The notes under the pieces are model-generated. The model did not search any database. It saw only the letters and a list, made by a program, of their open reading frames with translations, and was not told the DNA's origin. From an uncultured Erysipelotrichaceae bacterium (GTDB taxonomy: Bacteria > Bacillota_I > Bacilli_A > Erysipelotrichales > Erysipelotrichaceae): a DNA stretch of 20,960 nucleotides. The stretch spans positions 1 to 20,960 of the forward strand of contig CAKVAL010000030.1 in assembly GCA_934725085.1 (NCBI GenBank). Reading direction: 5' to 3'. Position numbers and translations under genes: made by a program. Position 1 is the first letter of the stretch; every line of letters starts with the position of its first letter. Shown here piece after piece: positions 8,224 to 17,011 of the stretch.

Positions 8224-8291
8224 AATGAACTATCCGTTATTCTCGGATAGTTCATTAGGCGGTTCAACTATTCGATATTTTCGAATAGTTG
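8224..8291. repeat. Two tandem, related hairpins with covarying stems
   Basis: Hairpin A pairs 8224-8236 with 8244-8256, a perfect 13 bp with a 7-base loop. Hairpin B pairs 8265-8275 with 8281-8291, a perfect 11 bp with a 5-base loop. Both stems contain ACTAT-Y-CG: A has ACTATCCG/CGGATAGT and B has ACTATTCG/CGAATAGT. The C-to-T change in one arm is matched by G-to-A in the other, so pairing is kept. Hairpin A starts four bases after the KAP stop codon. Neither has a clean T tract, so they are at best weak terminators. They may instead be a pair of operators or a structured RNA element. Confidence 0.75.
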
Positions 8292-8397
8292 CTCTGTAAC
8301 ATTTTTCATTCAATGACAAATTCTTACAATTGTATAAACAAGATAAGAGCATGAGATGGTAAAATAATCTAGAATTATTTTTGATGAGGATTTTATT

Positions 8398-9495
8398 ATG
8401 ATTATAGGAACAACAAAAGAATTAAAGAATCATGAATACAGAGTAGGTTTAACACCTGACAATGTAGCTGACTATATAAGACATGGACATACAGTATTAA
8501 TTGAAACAGGTGCTGGTGAGGGCGCTGGTTTTACTGATGAGGAATATACTGAATGCGGTGGTATTGTTTGTAGTACTGCTAAAGAAGTGTGGGACAAATC
8601 AGAAATGATTATCAAGGTAAAGGAACCTGAAGAATGTGAATATGAATTGATGCATGAAGGTTTAATACTATTTACTTACTTACACCTTGCAGCTAACCCA
8701 TCATTATGTAAAGTGTTACTAGAAAAGAAGATTAAAGCTATAGGATATGAAACAATAACAGACAATCAAGGCAATCTACCATGTCTTCGTCCAATGTCTC
8801 AAATTGCAGGAAGACTATCAATCCAAGAAGGTGCTAAATACATTGAAAAAAGCTATGGTGGTAGAGGTATCTTATTAGGTGGTGTACCAGGAGTCGAAAG
8901 AGGAAAGATTGTTATTATAGGAGGTGGCGTTGCAGGAACATATGCTGCTAAGGCTGCAGTAGGTATTGATGCTCAAGTAACCCTTTTGGATATCGATCCA
9001 AATAGACTAGCATATCTAGAAGACATCTTTGGTGCTTCTGTTAATACTTTATATTCTACAGAAAGTAATATCAGAAAAGCATTAGCTACTGCAGACCTTG
9101 TAATTGGTTCTGTCTTAATACCAGGTGGTAAAACACCAAAGCTTGTTAGAAAAGAACACTTAAAACTAATGAAAAAGGGTGCTGTAATCGTTGATATTGC
9201 GATTGACCAAGGTGGGTGTTGCGAATCAAGTCATGTAACTGTACATGATGATCCAATCTTTATTGAAGAGGGAGTAGTACACTATTGTGTAGGTAATATG
9301 CCAGGTGCTGTACCTTATACTTCTACTTTAGCTTTAACTAATGCGACATTAAGATATGGCCTATTAATAGCTGACAATGGAGTAGAAGAAGCTATTAAGA
9401 ATACTAGCATTAGAAATGGTCTTAACATCTATGATGGTAAGGTTACTAATAAGAATCTTGCTGATGCGTTAGGTTGTGAATACTATGCAGGATAA
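8398..9495 (+). CDS. ald: Alanine dehydrogenase
   Basis: This 365-residue enzyme interconverts L-alanine and pyruvate plus ammonia using NAD (EC 1.4.1.1). It is collinear with well-known Ald proteins. The substrate residues are R15, K75 (IKVKEP) and H96 (YLHLAA). The Rossmann signature GGGVAG is at 175-180, D198 sits where it would bind the NAD ribose, and D270 matches the catalytic aspartate (DIAID). The length is normal for the family. A GAGG site lies about nine bases before the ATG. It is a single gene, ended by a strong terminator that overlaps its stop codon. It probably supports amino-acid catabolism or D-alanine supply for the wall. No convincing promoter was found in the 106 bases between the hairpins and the start. 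Confidence 0.95.
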   Translation: MIIGTTKELKNHEYRVGLTPDNVADYIRHGHTVLIETGAGEGAGFTDEEYTECGGIVCSTAKEVWDKSEMIIKVKEPEECEYELMHEGLILFTYLHLAANPSLCKVLLEKKIKAIGYETITDNQGNLPCLRPMSQIAGRLSIQEGAKYIEKSYGGRGILLGGVPGVERGKIVIIGGGVAGTYAAKAAVGIDAQVTLLDIDPNRLAYLEDIFGASVNTLYSTESNIRKALATADLVIGSVLIPGGKTPKLVRKEHLKLMKKGAVIVDIAIDQGGCCESSHVTVHDDPIFIEEGVVHYCVGNMPGAVPYTSTLALTNATLRYGLLIADNGVEEAIKNTSIRNGLNIYDGKVTNKNLADALGCEYYAG

Positions 9496-9520
9496 GGTTT
9501 TACCTTATCCTTATTTTTTT
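9490..9520 (+). terminator. Intrinsic terminator after ald
   Basis: The stem GGATAAGG (9490-9497) pairs perfectly with CCTTATCC (9503-9510) around a five-base loop and is followed by a T-rich tail to 9520. The left arm overlaps the ald stop codon. The next gene starts only 15 bases beyond the tail. Confidence 0.9.
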
Positions 9521-9535
9521 ATAGAATTAATATAA

Positions 9536-10714
9536 ATGAAAAAACAAGGATACTATTCTACAGGCGAATTTATTAAAAAAGGTCATATTACTAAAAAGAC
9601 CCTACGCTACTATAATGAACATAATGTGCTCAATCCTACTTTAATTGATGAAAAAGGACAACACTATTATACTGATGAGGACTTGGGGCATCTTCAACAA
9701 ATACTTTTTCTTAAGTATTTAGGATTTTCTCTTGCTGACATTAAACAAATGTCCTTTTATAGTAACGATACCTCATTCTTAAACAAATCCCTTCATATGC
9801 AAACTTATTTTGTTAATGAGCGTATTGAACAATTAAAGAGAATCAAGGATGCGCTTATCAATGCCAATGAAATGATTGAAAAGGGTGAAGAGATTGATTG
9901 GGCATCTATGATTGATAAAGTAAATAATAAGGAAATGGAAGAATCTATTAAGAAACAATATGAGAATTCTTCTAACATCGAAGCTCGTATCTCTTTACAT
10001 AAATTATGTTCAACTAATAGTGAATCATGGTTTAAATGGATCTATAGACTTAGTGAAATTAAGGAGCATCTACGTGTATTAGAACTAGGTTGTGGTGATG
10101 GTTCTATGTGGTTAGAAAACTATAACTTATTACCAAATAATATTGAAATCGTATTATCGGATATCTCATCAGGTATGATTAGAGATATCGACTTAAAACT
10201 TAAAAATGATAAACGTTTTACTTTTAAGGTAATTGATGGACAATATATTAACTTCAATGATGAAACATTTGACATCGTTATTGCCAACCATGTGTTATTC
10301 TATTTAGACGATATACCTTTAGCTCTAAAAGAAATACATAGAGTACTAAAAGATAACGGTAGATTTATATGTAGCACCTATTCATCAAAACATATGCACG
10401 AAGTAGATGAACTAGTAAAAGAATTTGAACCAAGAATTGAATTATCTAAAGATAAACTATATGAAAAGTTTGGTAAAGAAAATGGTAGAGAGATACTATG
10501 TAAGGAATTTAATAATGTAACTTGGTATAGCTATCTAGATTCACTAAACATAACAGATGAAAATTTACTAATAACCTATATACTATCTTGTCATGGTAAT
10601 CAAAATAGATATATTGTTGATAAGTTTAAGGATTTTAAATTATTTGTGTCTAAGAAAATGAAAAATGGCTTCAAGGTCACAAAAGATGCTGGAATTTTCA
10701 TTTCTTTTAAATAA
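9536..10714 (+). CDS. MerR-type regulator fused to a SAM-dependent methyltransferase
   Basis: Residues 6-75 are a MerR winged helix ('YSTGEF', 'KKTLRYYNEHNVLNPT', 'YLGFSLADIKQM'). Residues 80-120 are the usual dimerising coiled coil. Residues 150-320 are a class I methyltransferase with motif I VLELGCGDG (181-189), an acidic 'LSDIS' after strand 2 (207-211), and the 'FDIVIANHVLFYL' region (245-257). Such fusions occur in Bacillota, but ligands and substrates are generally unknown. The start at 9536 is the only suitable ATG and has no visible ribosome site. It sits directly after the ald terminator, so the mRNA may have a very short leader. The gene lies just before the rhamnose promoter, which carries a palindrome, so local control of rfb genes is possible but unproven. 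Confidence 0.85.
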   Translation: MKKQGYYSTGEFIKKGHITKKTLRYYNEHNVLNPTLIDEKGQHYYTDEDLGHLQQILFLKYLGFSLADIKQMSFYSNDTSFLNKSLHMQTYFVNERIEQLKRIKDALINANEMIEKGEEIDWASMIDKVNNKEMEESIKKQYENSSNIEARISLHKLCSTNSESWFKWIYRLSEIKEHLRVLELGCGDGSMWLENYNLLPNNIEIVLSDISSGMIRDIDLKLKNDKRFTFKVIDGQYINFNDETFDIVIANHVLFYLDDIPLALKEIHRVLKDNGRFICSTYSSKHMHEVDELVKEFEPRIELSKDKLYEKFGKENGREILCKEFNNVTWYSYLDSLNITDENLLITYILSCHGNQNRYIVDKFKDFKLFVSKKMKNGFKVTKDAGIFISFK

Positions 10715-10718
10715 TTGC

Positions 10719-10750
10719 TTGACTATGCCCTTAGGACACACTATATAGTG
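10719..10750 (+). promoter_or_regulatory. rfb operon promoter with palindrome over the -10 box
   Basis: TTGACT (10719-10724) and TATATA (10742-10747) are separated by 17 bases, followed by a GAGG ribosome site and the rfbA ATG at 10770. The perfect 12-base palindrome CACTATATAGTG (10739-10750) covers the whole -10 box, so a dimeric regulator bound there would block or reshape the promoter. The spacing is normal, not the 19-20 bases usual for MerR-activated promoters. Confidence 0.82.
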
Positions 10751-10769
10751 AGAGTGTGAGGTAAGCAAA

Positions 10770-11657
10770 ATGAAAGGTATTATTTTAGCAGGCGGCAGTG
10801 GAACAAGACTATATCCACTAACAATGGTAACAAGTAAACAACTATTACCAGTCTATGACAAACCAATGATCTATTATCCATTAAGCACATTGATGCTAGC
10901 GGGTATTAAAGACATCCTAATTATTTCAACACCAACAGACACTCCAAGATTCGAATCGCTTTTAGGTGATGGAAGTCAATTTGGTGTACATCTATCATAC
11001 AAGGTACAACCAAGTCCTGATGGTCTAGCACAAGCATTCATTCTTGGCGAAGAATTTCTTAATTGCGAAGCAGGAGCTATGATCCTAGGAGATAATATAT
11101 TCTATGGAGCAGGTTTTGGTTCTATTCTTAAATCAGCTTGTAAAAATGCTGAAGAAAACAATAGAGCTACCGTATTTGGCTACTATGTACCAGACCCAGA
11201 AAGATTTGGTGTTGTAGAATTTGATGAAACAGGTAAAGCTTTATCAATTGAAGAAAAACCAACAAACCCTAAATCAAACTATGCAGTTACTGGACTTTAC
11301 TTCTATCCAAGTGGTGTAAGTAAAAAAGCCAACATGGTTAAACCAAGTCCAAGAGGTGAACTAGAAATCACAACACTTAATGAAATGTATCTAAATGAAG
11401 GCAAATTAGACGTACAGTTATTAGGAAGAGGCTTTGCATGGCTTGATACAGGTACTATGGACTCTTTAATCGAAGCAGCATCATTTGTTCAAATGATTGA
11501 AAAAAGACAAGGTATTAAGATTTCAGCTCCTGAAGAAATTGCCTTTAGATATGAATGGATCAATAAGGATGAACTACTTGAATCAGCAGCAAAATATGGT
11601 AAGAGTCCATATGGCCAACACTTAAAGGCTGTTGCAGAAGGGAAGGTAAGAGGCTAA
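10770..11657 (+). CDS. rfbA: Glucose-1-phosphate thymidylyltransferase
   Basis: This 295-residue protein joins glucose-1-phosphate to dTTP to give dTDP-glucose (EC 2.7.7.24), the first step of dTDP-L-rhamnose synthesis. The nucleotide-binding signature GGSGTRLYP is at 8-16. 'SKQLLPVYDKPMIYYP' follows at 22-37, with 'DGLAQA' (84-89) and the metal-binding GDN (107-109) beyond. The length is that of RmlA-type enzymes. It is first in a four-gene operon, 22 bases past a strong promoter's -10 box, and its stop codon overlaps the rfbC start by one base (TAATG), so the two are translationally coupled. Gene order A-C-B-D is a common rml arrangement. Confidence 0.96.
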   Translation: MKGIILAGGSGTRLYPLTMVTSKQLLPVYDKPMIYYPLSTLMLAGIKDILIISTPTDTPRFESLLGDGSQFGVHLSYKVQPSPDGLAQAFILGEEFLNCEAGAMILGDNIFYGAGFGSILKSACKNAEENNRATVFGYYVPDPERFGVVEFDETGKALSIEEKPTNPKSNYAVTGLYFYPSGVSKKANMVKPSPRGELEITTLNEMYLNEGKLDVQLLGRGFAWLDTGTMDSLIEAASFVQMIEKRQGIKISAPEEIAFRYEWINKDELLESAAKYGKSPYGQHLKAVAEGKVRG

Positions 11658-12229
11658 TGAAAGCTATTGAAACTAAAATTCCAGGTGTTCTAATTATTGA
11701 AACTGATGTATATGGAGACAATAGAGGCTTCTTTACTGAAACCTATAATAAGCCAAAATACGAAGCATTGGGCATTACCACTGAGTTTGTACAAGACAAC
11801 ATGTCATTCTCGAGCTTAAAAGGTACCCTACGTGGCCTTCATTGGCAAAATCCGCCTTATTCACAAGCTAAATTAGTTTCTTGTTCAAAGGGCAAAGTAA
11901 TTGATGTAGCAGTAGACATTAGAAAAGGCAGTCCAACATATGGAGAGTGGGTAAGTTGTGAACTAAGTGAAGAAAACCATAGACAATTCTATATTCCAAG
12001 AGGCTTTGCCCACGGTTTCTTAACACTTACTGACAACGTTGAATTTAGATATAAATGTGACAACATCTACAACAAAGAATCAGAAGGAGGCATGAGATAC
12101 GATGCCCCTGAAGTTAACGTAGACTGGGGAAGTCTATTAAACGGTATAGAACCAGTATTATCTGAAAAAGATAAGATTGGTCCAACCCTTACTGATTCAA
12201 ATAACCAATTCATATACAAGGAGAAATAA
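11657..12229 (+). CDS. rfbC: dTDP-4-dehydrorhamnose 3,5-epimerase
   Basis: This 190-residue cupin-fold enzyme epimerises dTDP-4-keto-6-deoxyglucose at C3 and C5 (EC 5.1.3.13). The catalytic His is in GTLRGLHWQ (H62), the conserved Lys is K72, and the Tyr is in FRYKC (Y132). 'RGFAHGF' (115-121) is another family signature. The ATG overlaps the last base of rfbA. A GGAGG-like site within the end of rfbA provides translation. Length and residues are normal, and the gene is the third enzymatic step although second in order. Confidence 0.96.
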   Translation: MKAIETKIPGVLIIETDVYGDNRGFFTETYNKPKYEALGITTEFVQDNMSFSSLKGTLRGLHWQNPPYSQAKLVSCSKGKVIDVAVDIRKGSPTYGEWVSCELSEENHRQFYIPRGFAHGFLTLTDNVEFRYKCDNIYNKESEGGMRYDAPEVNVDWGSLLNGIEPVLSEKDKIGPTLTDSNNQFIYKEK

Positions 12230-12232
12230 AAC

Positions 12233-13264
12233 ATGAAAACAATCTTAGTAACTGGTGGTACTGGCTTTATAGGAAATTGTTTCTGTAAGCTATTACTAGA
12301 TGAAAGACCTGAATATAGAGTAATCAACGTGGATGTATGCACATATGCAGCTAACCCATCTACTATTGAAAAAGAACTAAAAAACCCTAATTATAAGTTC
12401 TATAAAACAGATATTAGAGATAGAGAAGAAATTGAAAAAATCTTTGAAACAGAAAAGCCTGATATCGTTGTAAACTTTGCGGCTGAATCTCATGTAGATA
12501 GATCTATCACTAATCCTGGTATTTTCCTTGAAACAAACATCATGGGTACAGCAGTACTTATGGATGCTTGTAGAAAGTATGGAATTGAAAGATACCATCA
12601 AGTATCAACAGATGAAGTATATGGTGACTTACCATTAGATAGACCTGACTTGTTCTTCCATGAAGATACACCAATCCATACATCGTCTCCATATTCAACA
12701 TCTAAGGCTAGTGCTGACTTGTTAGTTCTTGCATACCATAGAACCTATGGACTACCTGTAACAATATCTAGATGTTCAAATAACTATGGGCCTTATCAGT
12801 TCCCTGAAAAATTAATTCCCTTAATGATCAACAACGCAATACACGATAAACCACTTCCTGTATATGGACAAGGATTAAACGTAAGAGACTGGTTATATGT
12901 AAAAGATCATTGTTATGGTATTCTAGCTGTTATTGAAAAAGGTAGAGTTGGTGAAGTATATAACCTAGGTGGTCATAATGAAAAGGCTAATATTGAAATC
13001 GTTAAGATTATCCTAGATAAACTAAATAAACCAGAAAGCTTAATCACTTATGTTGCCGATAGACATGGTCATGATCAAAGATATGCCATTGATCCTCAAA
13101 AGGCAATGGATGAATTAGGCTGGAGACCAACTACGATGTTCAAAGATGGTATTGTCTTAACTATTGATTGGTATATGTCAGATGAAGGAAGAAAATGGAC
13201 TAAGGAGTGTACATCTGGTGAATACCTAAAGTGGATTGAAAAGAATTATACAGAAAGAAAATAA
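12233..13264 (+). CDS. rfbB: dTDP-glucose 4,6-dehydratase
   Basis: This 343-residue extended short-chain dehydrogenase makes dTDP-4-keto-6-deoxyglucose from dTDP-glucose (EC 4.2.1.46). It shows the NAD-binding TGGTGFIG (7-14), the dehydratase triad region STDEVYG (T126, D127, E128) and the catalytic Y154-x3-K158 (YSTSK). These mark it as RmlB and not as a plain epimerase. AAGGAG lies nine bases before the ATG. It sits three bases after rfbC and two before rfbD, firmly inside the operon. Confidence 0.96.
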   Translation: MKTILVTGGTGFIGNCFCKLLLDERPEYRVINVDVCTYAANPSTIEKELKNPNYKFYKTDIRDREEIEKIFETEKPDIVVNFAAESHVDRSITNPGIFLETNIMGTAVLMDACRKYGIERYHQVSTDEVYGDLPLDRPDLFFHEDTPIHTSSPYSTSKASADLLVLAYHRTYGLPVTISRCSNNYGPYQFPEKLIPLMINNAIHDKPLPVYGQGLNVRDWLYVKDHCYGILAVIEKGRVGEVYNLGGHNEKANIEIVKIILDKLNKPESLITYVADRHGHDQRYAIDPQKAMDELGWRPTTMFKDGIVLTIDWYMSDEGRKWTKECTSGEYLKWIEKNYTERK

Positions 13265-13266
13265 AT

Positions 13267-14175
13267 ATGAGAGTATTTGTAACAGGCGTCAATGGCCAAC
13301 TTGGCCATGATGTCATGAATGAACTATATAAAAGAGGATATGAAGCAACAGGCTCTGATATCGCTGATACTTATGTAGGTATCAATGACTTCAGTCCTGT
13401 TACTACTATGCCTTATGTTAAATTAGATATTACCGATACAGAAGAAGTTAATAGAGTTATTGCTAACTATGACGCAGTAATCCACTGTGCAGCATGGACA
13501 GCAGTAGATATGGCGGAAGATGATGATAAGGTAGAACTTGTTAGAAACGTTAATGCTCATGGTACAGAGAATATCGCCAAGGCATGTAGAAACATAGATG
13601 CTAAGATGATTTATATCTCTACTGACTATGTCTTTGATGGACAAGGAACTAAACCTTGGTCACCTGATTGTAAGGAATATAAGCCACTTAATGTCTATGG
13701 CCAAACAAAACTAGAAGGGGAACTTGCAGTTAGTAGTATCTTAGATAAATATTTCATTGTACGTATCGCGTGGGTATTTGGCTTAAATGGTAAAAACTTC
13801 ATTAAGACAATGATTAATGTGGGCAAAAGCCATGACGCAGTAAGAGTGGTAAATGATCAAATTGGTACTCCTACTTATACATTAGACTTATCAAGACTTC
13901 TTGTAGACATGATCGAAACAGAAAAATATGGCTACTACCATGTTACAAATGAGGGATGTTATATCTCTTGGTATGACTTTACTAAAGAAATCTATAAACA
14001 ATATGGATTAGATACTAAAGTAATTCCTGTTACTACTGAAGAATATGGCTTATCTAAAGCTAAAAGACCATTTAACAGTAGATTAGATAAATCAAAATTA
14101 ATAGAAAATGGTTTTAAACCATTACCAACATGGCAAGATGCACTAAGAAGATATCTTGAGGAAGCAAAGTTATAA
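13267..14175 (+). CDS. rfbD: dTDP-4-dehydrorhamnose reductase
   Basis: This 302-residue NAD(P)-dependent reductase completes dTDP-L-rhamnose (EC 1.1.1.133). The signatures are TGVNGQLG (6-13), CAAWTAVD (74-81), STDYVFDG (118-125) and the catalytic Y144-x3-K148. It starts two bases after rfbB, and the ribosome site is weak, so coupling to rfbB translation is likely. The operon ends with a hairpin that overlaps its stop codon. The product should feed rhamnosyltransferases, none of which are in the window. Confidence 0.96.
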   Translation: MRVFVTGVNGQLGHDVMNELYKRGYEATGSDIADTYVGINDFSPVTTMPYVKLDITDTEEVNRVIANYDAVIHCAAWTAVDMAEDDDKVELVRNVNAHGTENIAKACRNIDAKMIYISTDYVFDGQGTKPWSPDCKEYKPLNVYGQTKLEGELAVSSILDKYFIVRIAWVFGLNGKNFIKTMINVGKSHDAVRVVNDQIGTPTYTLDLSRLLVDMIETEKYGYYHVTNEGCYISWYDFTKEIYKQYGLDTKVIPVTTEEYGLSKAKRPFNSRLDKSKLIENGFKPLPTWQDALRRYLEEAKL

Positions 14176-14196
14176 GGTGACTCGTTCACCTTTTAT
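14174..14196 (+). terminator. Weak terminator after the rfb operon
   Basis: AAGGTGA (14174-14180) pairs with TCACCTT (14186-14192) around a five-base loop, followed by a short T-rich tail. The stem is only seven base pairs, so partial read-through into the next gene is likely. Confidence 0.65.
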
Positions 14197-14243
14197 TAAT
14201 GGCCTTTAAAAAAATAAATAAAAGTGAGACAATAGTCTACATT

Positions 14244-15524
14244 ATGAAAAAAGAAAAGATTATTATTACAACATTACTTGTTGTGTTTATTGTCTTATTA
14301 GATGTGTTTTTAATACTTTTAAATAAGAAAACAATTGGAAAGGTATTAACAATTCTAATAATACTTTTATCTTTATTTGGCAATTATTACTTATTAAAGA
14401 CAAGCGGTGCTCTAAATAAGATTACAAGAAATACTCATGAAACTAAGAGTACTATTAGCATAATAAGCTTAAAGGACAATGACTTTGATGATCTTAACAA
14501 TATTACAATAGGCTACTTTAGAACTGACTTAGAAGAATATAAAACAACTAAGTATAACAGCTTAAATGAACTATTGGATGCTTTATATGGTGGTGAAGTT
14601 GATGCCATCATTATTAATGAAGCATATAGAGATCAAATAAAAGACATTAAAGAAGACTTTGACAAAGATACTAAGGTTATCTATCAAAAAAGTATGGTAA
14701 TTGAAAATACTGATAAGGCCAATAAGGTAGAAAACATTACTAATAAATCATTCAATGTCTTAATATCAGGCTCTGATACAAGAGGTGGCTTTGATGAATA
14801 CGGTAGAAGTGATGTGATTATGGTAGCTACTGTTAATCCTAATACTCATACTATTCTTTTAACTTCTATTCCAAGAGACTATTATGTAACTACAATCTGT
14901 GATGAAAACGATAGATGCATGTATGGTGAATTAGACAAGATAACACACACTGGCATTCATGGTACCAACACTACTAAGCGTACAGTAGAAAACTTATTAG
15001 GAATTAAAATCAACTACACATTTAAAGTAGGCTTTGACACAGTGACTGACTTAGTTGATGCGATAGGTGGGGTTGATATTTATGTAGAACCAGGCTATGC
15101 CCTAACAAGACCTGAATTTAGTGTAAAAGAAGGTCTTAATCACTTAAATGGTAAACAAGCTCTAGCTTATTCTAGAGAGCGTTATGCCTATAGTGAAGGT
15201 GATAGACAACGTACAAGAAACCAACAACAAGTACTAATGGGTATTATAGATAAGTTAACAAGTCCTAGCATTATCACAAACTATGCAGCTATTATTGATG
15301 CTATGGCTGATACTTTCTCTACTACAATGTCTAATGAAGAGATTACAAGCCTTATTAAATATCAATTAGATAAAAATCCTAAATGGACTATTGAACAATA
15401 TATGGTAGATGGAAGTGATTCTACACAAATGTGTGCAGAACTTGGCGATGCTGCTTATGTTATGATACCTAATCAAGATACAGTTAGAACTGCTAGTGAA
15501 AGAATAGAAGAGTTATTAAAATAA
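14244..15524 (+). CDS. LytR-CpsA-Psr family glycopolymer ligase
   Basis: This 426-residue membrane protein has two N-terminal hydrophobic segments (about 6-26 and 33-52) and a large extracytoplasmic part. Residues 75-150 look like the accessory domain seen in CpsA-type members ('ITIGYFRTDLEEYKT', 'LYGGEVDAIIINEAY'). The LCP domain (about 168-340) carries the key residues: SGSDTR (D178, R180), GRSD (R188, D190), SIPRD (R211), YSRERY (R311, R313) and GDRQRTRNQQQ (319-329). Such enzymes move glycopolymers from the lipid carrier onto peptidoglycan. Next to the rhamnose operon, a rhamnose-containing polymer is the natural substrate. The start is uncertain: an ATG at 14199 also fits but lies in the terminator tail. 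I prefer 14244, which begins just before the first membrane helix. Neither start has a strong ribosome site. Confidence 0.9.
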   Translation: MKKEKIIITTLLVVFIVLLDVFLILLNKKTIGKVLTILIILLSLFGNYYLLKTSGALNKITRNTHETKSTISIISLKDNDFDDLNNITIGYFRTDLEEYKTTKYNSLNELLDALYGGEVDAIIINEAYRDQIKDIKEDFDKDTKVIYQKSMVIENTDKANKVENITNKSFNVLISGSDTRGGFDEYGRSDVIMVATVNPNTHTILLTSIPRDYYVTTICDENDRCMYGELDKITHTGIHGTNTTKRTVENLLGIKINYTFKVGFDTVTDLVDAIGGVDIYVEPGYALTRPEFSVKEGLNHLNGKQALAYSRERYAYSEGDRQRTRNQQQVLMGIIDKLTSPSIITNYAAIIDAMADTFSTTMSNEEITSLIKYQLDKNPKWTIEQYMVDGSDSTQMCAELGDAAYVMIPNQDTVRTASERIEELLK

Positions 15525-15544
15525 ATATCATATAATTTTATAGT
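15516..15544 (+). promoter_or_regulatory. Possible promoter before the epimerase gene
   Basis: TTAAAA (15516-15521) and TATAGT (15539-15544) are 17 bases apart, and a perfect TATAAT lies at 15531-15536 without a good -35 box. No terminator separates the preceding gene, so the epimerase may be read both from here and from upstream. Confidence 0.35.
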
Positions 15545-15560
15545 AATAAGGGGTGTTTAT

Positions 15561-16613
15561 ATGAACAAAATAGACTTAAAAGGAAAGACAATACTTATAA
15601 CTGGTGCTGCAGGCTTTATTGGTAGTAACCTAGTAAAAGAATTATTCAATACTGTAGATGATATAAAGATCATTGGTATTGATAATATGAACGATTATTA
15701 TGATGTATCTATAAAGGAATATAGATTAGAAAAGATTAATAAATTAAATAAGAATTTTATCTTTATTAAGGGTGATATCTCAGATAAAGATACTATTAAT
15801 AACTTATTCAATGAGTATAAACTAAGTGTTGTAGTAAATCTAGCTGCTCAAGCAGGAGTACGCTATAGTATTACAAATCCTGATGCTTATATCAAATCTA
15901 ATCTAATTGGTTTCTATAATATCTTAGAAGCTTGTAGACACAATGAAGTAGAACACTTAGTATATGCATCTTCATCATCAGTATATGGCTCTAATAAGAA
16001 AGTACCATATAGTACAGATGATAAAGTAGATAATCCAGTATCACTATATGCAGCTACTAAAAAGAGTAATGAACTAATGGCTCATGCTTATAGTAAGCTA
16101 TATAATATTCCTTCAACTGGACTACGTTTCTTTACAGTATATGGACCAGCAGGAAGACCTGATATGGCCTACTTTGGCTTTACTAATAAGTTACTAAAAG
16201 GAGAGACAATAGAGATCTTTAACTATGGTAACTGTAAAAGAGACTTCACATACATTGATGATATTGTAGAAGGTGTTAAAAGAGTAATGCAAGGAGCACC
16301 TGATAAGAAACTAGGTGAAGATGGTTTACCTATTCCTCCATATGCAGTATATAACATAGGTAATCAAAACCCTGAAAACCTATTAGACTTTGTAGACATC
16401 TTACAACAAGAACTAATAGATGCAGGTGTCTTACCTAGAGATTATGATTTCAAAGCACATAAGAAGCTTGTACCAATGCAGCCGGGTGATGTTCCTATTA
16501 CTTATGCTGATACAACACCACTTGAACAAGACTTTGGCTTTAAACCTAGTACACCTTTAAGAACAGGTCTTAGAAACTTTGCGAAATGGTATAAGGAGTT
16601 TTATAGAGTATGA
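15561..16613 (+). CDS. NAD-dependent sugar epimerase, probably UDP-glucuronate 4-epimerase
   Basis: This 350-residue short-chain dehydrogenase-type enzyme has TGAAGFIGSN (14-23), 'IDNMNDYYDVSIKEYRL' (40-56), AAQAGVRYS (95-103), YASSSSVYG (135-143) and the catalytic Y163-x3-K167. The 'D-Y-Y-D' and 'AGVRYS' blocks and the 'GPAGRPDMA' stretch are typical of UDP-glucuronate 4-epimerases (capsule or LPS type) and not of GalE. It would supply UDP-galacturonate for a surface polymer. AAGGGG lies eight bases before the ATG. Its last codons overlap the next gene by four bases (ATGA). Another UDP-sugar epimerase specificity cannot be excluded. Confidence 0.87.
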   Translation: MNKIDLKGKTILITGAAGFIGSNLVKELFNTVDDIKIIGIDNMNDYYDVSIKEYRLEKINKLNKNFIFIKGDISDKDTINNLFNEYKLSVVVNLAAQAGVRYSITNPDAYIKSNLIGFYNILEACRHNEVEHLVYASSSSVYGSNKKVPYSTDDKVDNPVSLYAATKKSNELMAHAYSKLYNIPSTGLRFFTVYGPAGRPDMAYFGFTNKLLKGETIEIFNYGNCKRDFTYIDDIVEGVKRVMQGAPDKKLGEDGLPIPPYAVYNIGNQNPENLLDFVDILQQELIDAGVLPRDYDFKAHKKLVPMQPGDVPITYADTTPLEQDFGFKPSTPLRTGLRNFAKWYKEFYRV

Positions 16614-17011
16614 AAGTAAAATTACAAGATGTTCTATTAGCTTTAGAAGAAGCTGGCAACGATGAAATAAGCTGTTGCTATTCTATAAATAAAGAGAAGA
16701 TTGTCTTTTTCTCAGAATATTTTGATGATGATGAAGAAGAACATGATGAAGATGATGACTATATTAGATTACCTGATAGTTACGATATTAATGAATATCG
16801 TATGATGGAAAACTTTGTCTATTCTTTGCCTAAAGGAAAGAACCAAACTATCTTATATAATGCAATACAGGGAAGGGGTGCCTTTAGAAGATTTAAAGAT
16901 AAACTACATGAAATTGGTATGGCAAATGAATGGTATAAGTATCGTGATCAACAATATAAAGAGATTGCCCTTGAGTGGTGTGAGGAAAATGATATTGAAG
17001 TAATTGAGTGA
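16610..17011 (+). CDS. UPF0158 family protein
   Basis: This is a 133-residue acidic protein. It starts with 'VKLQDVLLALEEA', contains a Glu/Asp-rich stretch (about 39-51, part of 'EYFDDDEEEHDEDDDY'), and ends with 'AFRRFKDKLHEIGMANEWYKYRD' and 'EIALEWCEENDI'. This order is that of the UPF0158 family, whose function is unknown to me. It overlaps the epimerase gene by four bases and shares its mRNA, so its expression is tied to sugar metabolism here, although the family is found in many contexts. AGGAG lies about eleven bases before the ATG. It has no signal peptide or membrane segment. Confidence 0.85.
   Translation: MKVKLQDVLLALEEAGNDEISCCYSINKEKIVFFSEYFDDDEEEHDEDDDYIRLPDSYDINEYRMMENFVYSLPKGKNQTILYNAIQGRGAFRRFKDKLHEIGMANEWYKYRDQQYKEIALEWCEENDIEVIE

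Noticed and set aside
8294..8397. Promoter for ald
   Set aside because: Several TATA-like boxes exist (for example in TGGTAAAAT) but none has a -35 box at 16-18 bases, so I cannot place it.
12067..12342. Minus-strand frame across rfbC and rfbB
   Set aside because: It is antisense to two well-identified enzymes and has no recognisable product or ribosome site.
14199..14243. Earlier start of the LytR-CpsA-Psr gene
   Set aside because: The ATG lies in the terminator tail without a ribosome site and adds 15 residues of no family character; it is not excluded.
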